Assembly (NCBI GenBank): GCA_023150805.1 | Contig: JAKLKF010000050.1 | Span: 1-50,565, forward strand | Reading direction: 5' to 3' | Source of the DNA: Myxococcota bacterium | Lineage (GTDB): Bacteria > Myxococcota_A > UBA796 > UBA2385 | Length of the DNA: 50,565 nt | Shown here: positions 23,861-31,962 of the stretch, piece by piece | Numbering within the stretch: position 1 is the first letter of the stretch | Layout: each line of letters starts with the position of its first letter | Notes under the pieces: generated by a model | Told to the model about the DNA's origin: nothing | Database searches by the model: none | What the model saw: the letters and a program-made list of their open reading frames with translations, nothing else | Program-made: the position numbers and the translations under genes

Positions 23861-25423
23861 GTGCTGCTCCTCGCCCTGCTGGCCTGCGCCGACCCGCCGC
23901 CCCCTCCCGCGGGCGAGGTGATCTTCGTGCGCGACGGCGTCGTGGTCCCCCATCTCCCGGTCCGGGCGCGCCCGCTGCCGGGGGGGCGCGCCCTGCTGCC
24001 GCTCGCCTGGACCCCCGGGCAGCAGGTCGACCTCGACGGGGCCCCGGGGATCGCGCCGGCCCAGGCGGAGTGCGTGACGCTGTGGCAGGCGCCGCTGGGC
24101 GAGGTCGCGCGCCTGGTGGCGATGCAGGGCGTTCCCGACACGGCGCTGGCCTTCTCGCCGGGGGACGGCGCCCGCCTGGCGGTGGGCACGGTGCAGGGCG
24201 AGGTGCTGCTGCTCGACGGCTGGACCGGCGAGCAGCTCGCCCGGCGGCGCCTGCCCGAGGCGCTGGTGCGCGCGGTCGCCTGGTCGCCCGACGGCGCCTT
24301 GCTCTACGTGGCCGAGCAGTCGCCCGACGCCACGCTGCGCGCGGTGGACGCGGGCACCCTCGCCGACCGCTGGACCCTGCGCCTGGCCGACGTCGTCGGC
24401 ACCTCGACCCCGCCGCCGGGCGAGGACCTCTACGGCGTCTACAGCCTGCCGGCCGGCTACGGCCTGGCCGTCCTGCCCGGCGGGGACCTGCTGGTCGCCG
24501 CCACGCACGGCTGGGGCGACGAGCAGGGGCAGCGCCGGAACCAGGGGCAGGTCCTGCGCGTGGGCCCCGACGGCCAGGTGGCCGCCCGCTGGCCCGCGCA
24601 GCCGGCCGAGGTCACCCTGCTGCACCCGGTCGCCGACGCCGCCGGCCAGCGCGTCGCTGTCGCCGTCGGCCACAGCTCCTCCCGCCCCGCGCCCCCCGAC
24701 CTGCCCGTCGGCGGCGTGCAGGTCCTCTCGCTGCCCGACCTGGTCCCCGTCGGCGCCGCCCGCGCCGAGCCGCTGGAGCCGTGGTTCACCGAGGCGCGGG
24801 TGTGGGAGGCCCTGGCGCTGTCGGCCGCCGCCGACACGCTGCTGATGGGGCTCAACGACGGCCGCGTCCAGCTCTGGAGCCTGTCGGGCGACCTGCGGGC
24901 CGAGGTGACCGGGGGCGCGCCGGTGATGGCCGGCGAGGTGCCCCTGCACGTCGGCATCGGCTGGGCTGCGCTGCGCGACGAGCGCGCATTCTACGCGACC
25001 TCCACCACCCGGATCCCCTGGGGCGCCGCCGCGCCCGACCTGCGCCCGCCGACCACCCACCCCGACCAGGACACCCTGGTCGCCGTCGGCCTGGACGGTG
25101 CGCGGGCCTGGGCCTGGAGCGGGGAGCACGAGCTGCAGGGCCTCAGCCTGTCCCCCGACGGCGACGAGCTGGTCGTGGGCGCGGGCGCCCGCTCGGCCGA
25201 CGAGCGGCGCGACCTGTACGGGGCGCTGGTCTTCGACGCGCGCGCCGGCGCCGACGGGGCGCCCGACCACCGCTCGCCCCTGCGGGCCTTCTGCGCCACC
25301 GAGGGGCCGGTCTTCTTCCGCCACGCCATCACCGCGGACGGCCGCGTGGCGGTCGCCGAGTACCCCTACGCCGACGCCGACGGCGTCCAGCACGGCGCCT
25401 ACCGGGTGTCGGTGCTGCGCTAG
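23861..25423 (+). CDS. WD40/YVTN-like beta-propeller lipoprotein of the ECF-like operon
   Basis: 520 aa. Starts at GTG 23861; an in-frame TAG at 23819-23821 and no other start codon force this choice. The signal is only MLLLALLAC, eight residues before the lipidated Cys, followed by Pro-rich linker. The mature chain is a beta-propeller with blades such as DTALAFSPGDGARLAVGTVQG, AVAWSPDGALLYVAE, YGLAVLPGGDLLVAAT and LSLSPDGDELVVGAG. It ends 14 bases before a GTG-started lipoprotein/membrane gene and an ATPase and permease, so it is probably the first gene of that operon and may present ligand to the transporter or anchor to the envelope. No catalytic residues assignable. Confidence 0.75.
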   Translation: MLLLALLACADPPPPPAGEVIFVRDGVVVPHLPVRARPLPGGRALLPLAWTPGQQVDLDGAPGIAPAQAECVTLWQAPLGEVARLVAMQGVPDTALAFSPGDGARLAVGTVQGEVLLLDGWTGEQLARRRLPEALVRAVAWSPDGALLYVAEQSPDATLRAVDAGTLADRWTLRLADVVGTSTPPPGEDLYGVYSLPAGYGLAVLPGGDLLVAATHGWGDEQGQRRNQGQVLRVGPDGQVAARWPAQPAEVTLLHPVADAAGQRVAVAVGHSSSRPAPPDLPVGGVQVLSLPDLVPVGAARAEPLEPWFTEARVWEALALSAAADTLLMGLNDGRVQLWSLSGDLRAEVTGGAPVMAGEVPLHVGIGWAALRDERAFYATSTTRIPWGAAAPDLRPPTTHPDQDTLVAVGLDGARAWAWSGEHELQGLSLSPDGDELVVGAGARSADERRDLYGALVFDARAGADGAPDHRSPLRAFCATEGPVFFRHAITADGRVAVAEYPYADADGVQHGAYRVSVLR

Positions 25424-25437
25424 GCGCGGAGGCCCCG

Positions 25438-27204
25438 GTGCGCCGGTTGGCCGCGTGGTCCGTGCTCCTGGCGCTGGCGGTCGGCTGCGCGCCCGCGGCC
25501 CCTCCGCCGACCGCCCAGGTCCTGCCCGCGGGCCTCGCCGTCCGGGCCGAGGAGGGGGTGGACCGCGTGGCCCTGCTCGACCCCGAGGGGCGGCCGGTGC
25601 TCACCCGCCGCCTGCCCGCGCCCACCGACGAGGTCGTGCTGGACTGGGCCTGGCCGCGCGCCGGCACCTGGACGGCCGAGGTCACCACCGCCCGCGGCCC
25701 GCACCGCCTGCCGCTGCAGGTCGAGGCCCCGGCGCCGCCGCTGGTCGCCCGGGTCGAGGCGCCGCTGGGCCAGGACCCGGTGCCCCTGGTCGACGGGCTC
25801 GCGCTGGAGCTGCCGCTGGTCGACGGCCGGCCCGCGCCCGTGGCGCTGACGGTGCGGGCCGTGCGCCCCGGCCCGGTGGAGGTGCAGCTCGGCGACGAGC
25901 GCCAGCAGGCCGTGCTCTCCGCGGGCGAGCGGCTGACCGTGCAGGCCACCGTCGGCCTGCCCACCGCGCTGCGGGTCGAGGGCGGCGGCCTGTCCCTGCA
26001 GGGCCGGGTGCTCCCCCAGGACACCCGCCTGGCCGACCTCGCCCGCGACCTGTCGATCTCGTCCGTCGTCCTGCCCGCCGACGCCGAGGGCCGCGCCGAC
26101 CTGTCCCGCCCCGCCGGTCGCGTGGCCTTGCCGGCGGCGTGGTGGCGCACGCTGCAGGAGGGCCTGGGCCTGGGCCAGCGCGGGCGGGACCCCTGGGCCC
26201 CCTGGGCCCACGTCGGCGTGCAGGTCGACAACCGGTCGGAGCAGCCCCGCAACGTGCTCGTCCGCCTGGCGGTGCAGGACGAGGAGGGGCGACCCGCGCC
26301 GGCCTTCGCGCCCCGGGCGCGGGAGGGCACCACCAGCGCCGGCGCCGTCCAGGCCCTGCTGCGCGTGCCGGCCCGGGGCAGCGCCCGCGCCACCCTGCCG
26401 CTGTTCGTCGACGAGGGGCTGCTGCCCGTCGAGGTCGCCCGTTCGCAGACCTGGACCCGCACCGTCGAGGTCCTGCCCCTGGGCCTGCCCGACGCCGTCG
26501 CCACCGACCGCCAGCCCCTCTACGTCAGCCGCGGCAGCACCGTGGCCAGCCTGGGCCTGGTCGCCGCGGTCGCCGCCGCCCTGGCGGGCACCGCGATGCT
26601 CCTGCGGTGGGGCCCCCGCTGGCTCGGCCGGGCCCGCACCAGCGAGCTGATGACCATCTCCCTCTTCGGCAGCCTGACCTTCCTGGTGGGCGCCGTCGGC
26701 CGCCTGCTCACCGTCGGCCTGGCCACCGTGCTCGGCCCCTTCGCCACCTTCCTCACCGCCCTGGTCGACGACGCGCTGCGCTACACGCTGCTCGCCACGT
26801 TGATCTGCCTGCTGCCGCGCCCGGGCACCGCCTCGCTGGCCGTGCTGGTGGGCTGGCTGCTCTCGGGCTTCGTGCTCGGCACCTTCAGCCCCACCGACCT
26901 GCTCTTCGTCGGCGGCCGCGTCCTGTGGCTGGAGCTGTGCCTGTGGCTGGTCGGCGCCACCCGCGGCGCGGCCTGGCTGGACCAGGCCCCGTGGCGCCGC
27001 TGGCTGCGGCTGGGCCTGGGGCTGGGCCTGGCCAGCGTGCTGGCCTCGGCGACCGGCCTGGTCCTGCACGTCACGCTGTACCGCCTCTTCCTGGCCGGCT
27101 GGTACGTCGCCGCGGTCCTGGCCCTGCCCGGCTTCCTCTACGTGCTGCTGGCGGTGGGCCTGGCCGTGCCCTTCGCCCACAGCCTGCGCCAGGTGCAGCG
27201 GTGA
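25438..27204 (+). CDS. lipoprotein-membrane fusion, presumed ECF S component
   Basis: 588 aa. A signal with lipobox (MRRLAAWSVLLALAVGC) leads into about 345 residues of extracytoplasmic beta-rich sequence (two sandwich-like parts, one near 25-125 and one near 255-360 with HVGVQVDNRSEQPRNVLV). From about 366 the chain becomes six or so hydrophobic segments (TVASLGLVAAVAAALAGTAML, LMTISLFGSLTFLVGAVGRL, LLATLICLLP and others), sized like an energy-coupling-factor S component. The next two genes are a fused double ATPase and a T component, giving S-AA'-T order. S components normally lack a large external domain, so this would be an unusual fusion. GTG 25438 has GGAGG upstream. The substrate is unknown; S identity rests on position and topology. 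Confidence 0.65.
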   Translation: MRRLAAWSVLLALAVGCAPAAPPPTAQVLPAGLAVRAEEGVDRVALLDPEGRPVLTRRLPAPTDEVVLDWAWPRAGTWTAEVTTARGPHRLPLQVEAPAPPLVARVEAPLGQDPVPLVDGLALELPLVDGRPAPVALTVRAVRPGPVEVQLGDERQQAVLSAGERLTVQATVGLPTALRVEGGGLSLQGRVLPQDTRLADLARDLSISSVVLPADAEGRADLSRPAGRVALPAAWWRTLQEGLGLGQRGRDPWAPWAHVGVQVDNRSEQPRNVLVRLAVQDEEGRPAPAFAPRAREGTTSAGAVQALLRVPARGSARATLPLFVDEGLLPVEVARSQTWTRTVEVLPLGLPDAVATDRQPLYVSRGSTVASLGLVAAVAAALAGTAMLLRWGPRWLGRARTSELMTISLFGSLTFLVGAVGRLLTVGLATVLGPFATFLTALVDDALRYTLLATLICLLPRPGTASLAVLVGWLLSGFVLGTFSPTDLLFVGGRVLWLELCLWLVGATRGAAWLDQAPWRRWLRLGLGLGLASVLASATGLVLHVTLYRLFLAGWYVAAVLALPGFLYVLLAVGLAVPFAHSLRQVQR

Positions 27205-28799
27205 CGGGCGGCGCCCCTCCCCCGGGAGGCATCTCGCTGCGCGGGGTCGGCTACCGCTACCCCTCGGCGCCCGCGCTTGCCGTGGCCGAGGTCGACCTGG
27301 ACGTGTCCCCCGGCGAGGTGGTCCTGCTCACCGGCCCCACCGGCTGCGGCAAGTCCACCGCGCTGCGGCTGGCCGCCGGCCTCCTCCAGCGCCACGGCGC
27401 GGGCGAGGTGCGAGGCCAGGTCCGGGTCGGCGGCGAGGACCCCGCGACGACGCCCCCCGGCCAGCGGGTGCGCCTGCTGGGGCTGGTCGGCCAGGAGCCC
27501 GGCGATCAGCTCGTCGCCGGCACCCTGGCCGACGAGGTGGCCTTCGCCATGGAGTCCGCGGGCATGTCCCCCCGGGAGATCGAGGCCCGCCTGCCCGCCC
27601 TGCTGTCCGCGGTGGGCCTGGACCTGCCACCGGATCGCGACCCCCGGACCCTCTCCGGCGGCCAGACCCAGCGCCTGGTCACCGCAGCCGCGCTCTCGGC
27701 AGGGGCGCGGGCCCTGGTGCTCGACGAGCCGGTCGCCCAGCTCGATCCGCTCGGGGCGCGGGCACTGCTCCAGGCCCTGCGGGCCCTGGCCGACGACGGC
27801 GTGGCCGTGCTGCTGGTCGAGCACCGGCTGGAGGCCTGCTGGCCCCTGGTCGACCGGGTGGTCGTGATGGCCGGCGGTCGGGTGGTCGACCAGGCCGCGC
27901 GGGCCGCGGTCGGTCCCGGGCACCCGCTGCTGGGCACGCTGCGCCGGCTGGGGCTGCGGGTGCCGGCGACGCTCGACCTGGCCGACCGGCTGGGGCGCCC
28001 GGTGGAGGAGGCGGAGCGCTGGACCCCGCCGCCGGCTCCGGCGGTCGCGCCCCTGGCCCCGGGGGAGGTGCTGCTGGAGGGGCGGGCGCTGACCTTTCGG
28101 CACCCCGGCGCCGCGGCCCCTGCCGTGCGAGCGGTCGACCTGGCGCTGCGCGTCGGCGAGCGCCTGGCCCTGCTGGGCGGCAACGGCGCCGGCAAGAGCA
28201 CCCTGCTCGCGCTGCTCTCCGGCGAGCTGCCCGCCCCGGGGCTGCGCGCCACCGCCGACCGGGTCGCCGTGCCCCAGGACCCCGATCTCGCGCTCTTCTG
28301 CGAGACGGTGGCCGAGGAGCTGGCCCACGGTCCGCGCGAGCGGGGGGCCCGGGACCCGGCCGCCGCGGTGGACCGGGCGGCCCGCGCGCTGTCGGTGGCC
28401 GACCTGCGGGACCGCGCGCCCCAGGCCCTCTCCCGCGGGCAGCGCCTGCGCGTCGCCGTCGCCGCGGCCCTGGCCTGCCAGCCGCGGCTGCTGCTGCTCG
28501 ACGAGCCCACCAGCGGCCAGGACCACGACCAGGTCGAGGCCATGTTCGTGGCCCTGCGCCAGGCCATGGCCGACGGCGCCCTGGTCTTCGCCACCCACGA
28601 CGTCGACCTGGCCCTGCGCCACGCCACCGCCGTGCTCGTGCTGGACGGCGGCCGCGTCGTCGCCCGGGGGGCGCCCGGCCCGACCCTGCTCTCCCTGCCC
28701 GCCGGGGTGCCCCTCGAGGTGGGGTCGCTGGCGCGCCTCGCCATCGCCGCGGGCCGGCCGGGTGCCTCCGCGGCCGAGCTGCTGGCGGGGGCCCCGTGA
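27201..28799 (+). CDS. fused double ABC ATPase (ECF A-A' type)
   Basis: 532 aa with two complete ABC domains in one chain. First domain: Walker A GPTGCGKST (45-53), Q-loop VGQEPGDQLV, signature LSGGQ (about 151), Walker B ALVLDEPVAQLD and switch LLVEHR. Second domain: Walker A GGNGAGKST (about 326), signature LSRGQ (about 410; second Gly replaced by Arg), Walker B LLLLDEPTSGQ and ATHD. The tandem arrangement is that of ECF-type energising modules such as YkoD or EcfA-A'. The start is GTG 27201, overlapping the upstream TGA (GTGA); the 3' end overlaps the T gene in the same way. It energises uptake of an unidentified micronutrient. Confidence 0.88.
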   Translation: MTGGAPPPGGISLRGVGYRYPSAPALAVAEVDLDVSPGEVVLLTGPTGCGKSTALRLAAGLLQRHGAGEVRGQVRVGGEDPATTPPGQRVRLLGLVGQEPGDQLVAGTLADEVAFAMESAGMSPREIEARLPALLSAVGLDLPPDRDPRTLSGGQTQRLVTAAALSAGARALVLDEPVAQLDPLGARALLQALRALADDGVAVLLVEHRLEACWPLVDRVVVMAGGRVVDQAARAAVGPGHPLLGTLRRLGLRVPATLDLADRLGRPVEEAERWTPPPAPAVAPLAPGEVLLEGRALTFRHPGAAAPAVRAVDLALRVGERLALLGGNGAGKSTLLALLSGELPAPGLRATADRVAVPQDPDLALFCETVAEELAHGPRERGARDPAAAVDRAARALSVADLRDRAPQALSRGQRLRVAVAAALACQPRLLLLDEPTSGQDHDQVEAMFVALRQAMADGALVFATHDVDLALRHATAVLVLDGGRVVARGAPGPTLLSLPAGVPLEVGSLARLAIAAGRPGASAAELLAGAP

Positions 28800-29599
28800 T
28801 CGACCCACGCACCCGCCTGCTGCTGCTGGCCTGCGCTGGCCTGCTCGCCGTCGCGCTGGAGCGGCCCCTGGCCCTGCTGGTGCTGGCCCTGGCCTGCGCC
28901 AGCCCGCTCCTGCTGCTGGGCCTGTCGGCCACCTGGTGGCGCCGCGGCCTGCTGACCGTGCTCGCCGTGGTCTGGAGCACGGTGCTCTCCCAGGCCCTCT
29001 TCTACGCCGAGCAGCCCCGCGTGCCGCTCTTCACGCTGGGCCCCCTGACCCTGTGGCGCGAGGGGGCGGTCTGGGGCCTGGCCCAGTCCCTGCGCTTCGT
29101 GGGCCTGTCCCTGGCCGGCGTCGCCCTGGCCGCCAGCACCCCGCCCGACCGCCTGCACCTGGCCCTGGTGCGCCTGCGCCTGCCCTTCGGCCTGGCGCTG
29201 ATGGCCAGCACCGCCCTGCGCTTCCTGCCCGAGGTCGGCCGCGAGCTGCTGGTCGTGCGCCGGGCCCGGGCCGCGCGGGGGCGCCCGGCCTGGCGCCGCA
29301 GCCCCTGGGCCTGGGTCGCCCTGGAGGTCGCCCTGCTGCGTCCGGTCGTGGCGCGCGCCTGGCGCCGGGCCCACGCCCTGGCCGAGAGCCTGGACGCCCG
29401 CGGCTTCGACCCCCTGGCACCCCGGGGCGTGCGGCGGCCCCTGCGGGCGGGCGGCCTGGACCTGGCCCTGGGGCTGTCGGCGGTGGCCCTGACCCTGGCC
29501 GTCGTCGGCGCGCGGCTGCTCTACCTGCTCTACACCGCCGACCTCCTCTACCTGCCGCGGGCCCGGACGCTGTACGCCTTCGTGCGGGCCTGGCTCTGA
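28796..29599 (+). CDS. ECF transporter T-type permease
   Basis: 267-aa membrane protein. Hydrophobic segments at about 8-45, 52-75, 95-118 and 230-250, with a cytoplasmic loop that carries the two coupling motifs expected of EcfT: RRARAARGRP and AESLDARGF. These helices dock in the grooves of the A subunits. The start GTG 28796 overlaps the ATPase stop (GTGA), so S, AA' and T are translated as one coupled unit. The order S-AA'-T is that of YkoEDC, but no thiamine riboswitch or other ligand clue is visible. Confidence 0.82.
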   Translation: MIDPRTRLLLLACAGLLAVALERPLALLVLALACASPLLLLGLSATWWRRGLLTVLAVVWSTVLSQALFYAEQPRVPLFTLGPLTLWREGAVWGLAQSLRFVGLSLAGVALAASTPPDRLHLALVRLRLPFGLALMASTALRFLPEVGRELLVVRRARAARGRPAWRRSPWAWVALEVALLRPVVARAWRRAHALAESLDARGFDPLAPRGVRRPLRAGGLDLALGLSAVALTLAVVGARLLYLLYTADLLYLPRARTLYAFVRAWL

Positions 29600-29617
29600 G
29601 CCGGATAGGCGCCCCTC

Positions 29618-31069
29618 GTGACGACCCTGATCCTCGCCTCGCTCCTGCTGTCCTGCGACCCCAAGCCGGGCGCCGACGACAGCGGGCGCCCGGACGGCGG
29701 CACCTCCGACGGCGGCTCCCCTGACGGCGGCTCCCCCGACGGCGGCTCGCCCGACGGCGGGGCCGACGACACGGGCACCCCCGACGGCCCCGTCCGCGCC
29801 CTGCAGGTCACGGTCGACCCCCAGGTGGTCACCGTCCTGCGGGTCTCCTTCGAGCTGGCCGTCGACCAGGGCCGCTGGTGGGTCGAGTGGACCGACGCCG
29901 ACGGCGTCCTGCGCGCCACGCCGCCGCGGGAGGCCGCCGCCGGCCCGCAGGCCCAGGTCGTGCTCGGCCCCACCGCCGAGCTGTCCACCGCCGTCGTCGT
30001 CGCGGTCGAGGACCCGGACGGCGCCGTCACCCGCAGCGAGGCCGTCGCCGTCACCACCGGCACCCTGCCGGCCGCGGCGCTCCAGCCCACCGCGACCGTC
30101 TGGGACCCGCTGCGCACCAGCGGGGCGGAGTGGATCCTCGGCTCGGTCGAGATCAACAGCACCGGCTACTACTGGGGCCCCTTCTGGCTCTTCGTCGCCG
30201 ACCGCCAGGGCCGGATCGTCTGGTACCACGCCGTCGACGAGGACTCCTGGACCCTGTTCCCGCGGGTCGCCCGCGGCGGCGGCCACGTCGTCTTCGAGCA
30301 CGCCAAGGTGCTGGCCTTCGGCGAGGAGCAGACCCCGCTGGTCGAGCGGCGGACCCTGTCGGGCGACCAGGTGAGCCAGGTCGAGGCCGACATGCTCGGC
30401 TTCACCTTCGAGGAGCTGCCCGACGGCAGCGTGCTCTTCGACGACTACAGCGACTGGCCCCAGGTGCTGTTGACCGAGCAGGCCCCCGACGGCAGCGAGC
30501 GCGCCATCTGGGACTGCATGGCCTGGATGGGGGACGCCTGCCAGAGCGACTTCTGCTGCTCGGTCAACGCCATCGCCTGGCGGGAGGAGACCGACACGGT
30601 GCTGTGGTCGATGTGGGAGAGCGACGCGGTGGTCGAGGTCGACCGGCAGACCGGCGCCGTGCTCCGCCACTTCGGCGCCCTGGACGGCGCCTGGGCCTTC
30701 GACCCGCCCGAGGCCGGCTTCGACAAGCAGCACTGGCCCTCGTGGACCCCTGAGGGCACCCTGCTGGTCAGCACCCACACCCTCGACGGCCTGGAGCACC
30801 GCTTCCGCGAGTACGCCCTGGACGAGGAGGCGCAGACCCTGCGCCAGGTCTGGGAGTACGGGCAGGGGGTGGACCTCTTCCCCATCCACCACGGCGAGGC
30901 CGTCCGGCTGGAGGGGGGCAACACCCTGCTCAACTACGGCACCGACGGCGTCATCCGCGAGCTGGATCCCGATGGCCAGGTGGCCTGGGAGCTGGCCTGG
31001 GACCAGCCCTACATGCTCGGCCACAACGAGCTGATCGCCGACCTGTACGCCCTGGACGACGGCTGGTAG
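29618..31069 (+). CDS. arylsulfotransferase-like propeller lipoprotein
   Basis: 483 aa. Signal MTTLILASLLLSC (12 residues to the Cys), then a linker made of SPDGG repeats encoded by near-identical 15-base units (about 29695-29765). An Ig-like strand-rich portion follows (ALQVTVDPQVVTVL), then a propeller resembling ASST/arylsulfotransferase proteins: WYHAVDEDSW, FTFEELPDGSVLFDD, SVNAIAWREETDTVLWSM, QHWPSWTPEGTLLVST, HHGEAVRLEGGNTLLNYG. The catalytic His of ASST may be in FPIHHGEAV but I cannot confirm activity. GTG 29618, six bases after TAGGCG. It lies 18 bases after the T gene but has its own -10-like box. Confidence 0.65.
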   Translation: MTTLILASLLLSCDPKPGADDSGRPDGGTSDGGSPDGGSPDGGSPDGGADDTGTPDGPVRALQVTVDPQVVTVLRVSFELAVDQGRWWVEWTDADGVLRATPPREAAAGPQAQVVLGPTAELSTAVVVAVEDPDGAVTRSEAVAVTTGTLPAAALQPTATVWDPLRTSGAEWILGSVEINSTGYYWGPFWLFVADRQGRIVWYHAVDEDSWTLFPRVARGGGHVVFEHAKVLAFGEEQTPLVERRTLSGDQVSQVEADMLGFTFEELPDGSVLFDDYSDWPQVLLTEQAPDGSERAIWDCMAWMGDACQSDFCCSVNAIAWREETDTVLWSMWESDAVVEVDRQTGAVLRHFGALDGAWAFDPPEAGFDKQHWPSWTPEGTLLVSTHTLDGLEHRFREYALDEEAQTLRQVWEYGQGVDLFPIHHGEAVRLEGGNTLLNYGTDGVIRELDPDGQVAWELAWDQPYMLGHNELIADLYALDDGW

Positions 31070-31104
31070 TCGCCCGGGCGCGCAACCGGGCAAAGCGTCG
31101 CACC

Positions 31105-31130
31105 TGCACCGGTCGAAGGGCGGATAGCGG
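31105..31130 (+). promoter_or_regulatory. promoter-like motif shared with the next gene
   Basis: TGCACCGGTCGAAGGGC followed by GGATAGC, 24 bases before the hydroxylase start. A 15-of-17 match (TGCATCGGTCGACGGGC, then GGGTAGC) precedes the next gene at 31906. The shared TAGC at the same distance suggests a common promoter or activator site for both. Confidence 0.4.
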
Positions 31131-31154
31131 GCGCACATCCGCGCGGGGCCCGCC

Positions 31155-31889
31155 ATGCTCTCCCTGTTCGACACGACCGACGAGTGGAAGGAGGCCGTCG
31201 CCAACTGGCACGGCATCGAGGACCGGCCGCCCAAGGCCTACCGCAAGCGCTCCCGCGGCTTCCAGGTCCTCGAGAACGACTTCCTCGAGAAGTACTTCGC
31301 CACCTCGCCCTGGTACATGCCCGGCGTGTGGTTCATCCCGGTCGTGGCCGCGGGCCTGTGGGACGCGCTGGGCCGCCGCGAGCTGCCCCTGGGACCGGTG
31401 CTGGGGCTCTACGTCGCCGGCATCCTGGGCTGGACCCTGGTCGAGTACATCCTGCACCGCTGGCTCTTCCACCTGCCGGTGATGAAGCAGCCGCTGCTCA
31501 AGGAGATCCAGTACGTCCTGCACGGCTACCACCACGAGTTCCCCGACGATCCGGGGCGGCTGGTGGCCCCGCCCGTGCTGTCCTGGCCCATCGCGGCCGT
31601 GCTGGTCGTGCTCTACGCCCTGACCATGGGGCCCTGGTGGTCCACCGTCTTCGCGGGCACCGTCACTGGCTACCTGGCCTACGACTGGATGCACTACTAC
31701 AGCCACCACGGCCGCCCCTTCACCCGCGCCGGCCGCTTCATGCGGCGCTACCACGCCGAGCACCACTTCAAGACCGCCAACAGCCAGTACGGGCTGAGCA
31801 GCCCGCTGTGGGACCTGGTCTTCGGCACCTTCTCCACCACCGGGGCGCTCAAGCCCGGCAAGGAGGCGACGGCCGACGACCCCACCTGA
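31155..31889 (+). CDS. fatty acid hydroxylase / sterol desaturase family membrane enzyme
   Basis: 244-aa di-iron membrane oxygenase. The histidine clusters are all there: HRWLFH, HGYHHEFP, HYYSHHG and YHAEHHF, separated by hydrophobic stretches (WFIPVVAAGLW, LGLYVAGILGWTLVEYI, IAAVLVVLYALTM). The spacing and the HxxHH forms are closest to fatty acid 2-hydroxylases, which put a 2-hydroxyl on acyl chains of ceramide-like lipids; 2-hydroxy fatty acids occur in several myxobacteria. The exact substrate is not resolved. ATG 31155. Confidence 0.85.
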   Translation: MLSLFDTTDEWKEAVANWHGIEDRPPKAYRKRSRGFQVLENDFLEKYFATSPWYMPGVWFIPVVAAGLWDALGRRELPLGPVLGLYVAGILGWTLVEYILHRWLFHLPVMKQPLLKEIQYVLHGYHHEFPDDPGRLVAPPVLSWPIAAVLVVLYALTMGPWWSTVFAGTVTGYLAYDWMHYYSHHGRPFTRAGRFMRRYHAEHHFKTANSQYGLSSPLWDLVFGTFSTTGALKPGKEATADDPT

Positions 31890-31905
31890 TCCGGTGGAGG
31901 AGCGC

Positions 31906-31930
31906 TGCATCGGTCGACGGGCAGGGTAGC
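31906..31930 (+). promoter_or_regulatory. second copy of the TGCAYCGGTCGAMGGGC motif
   Basis: TGCATCGGTCGACGGGC then AGGGTAGC, 32 bases before the oxidoreductase ATG at 31963; see the copy at 31105. Conserved between two otherwise unrelated intergenic gaps. Confidence 0.4.
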
Positions 31931-31962
31931 CGGGGAGCAGTCCCCCTCCCCCGGAGCCCACC

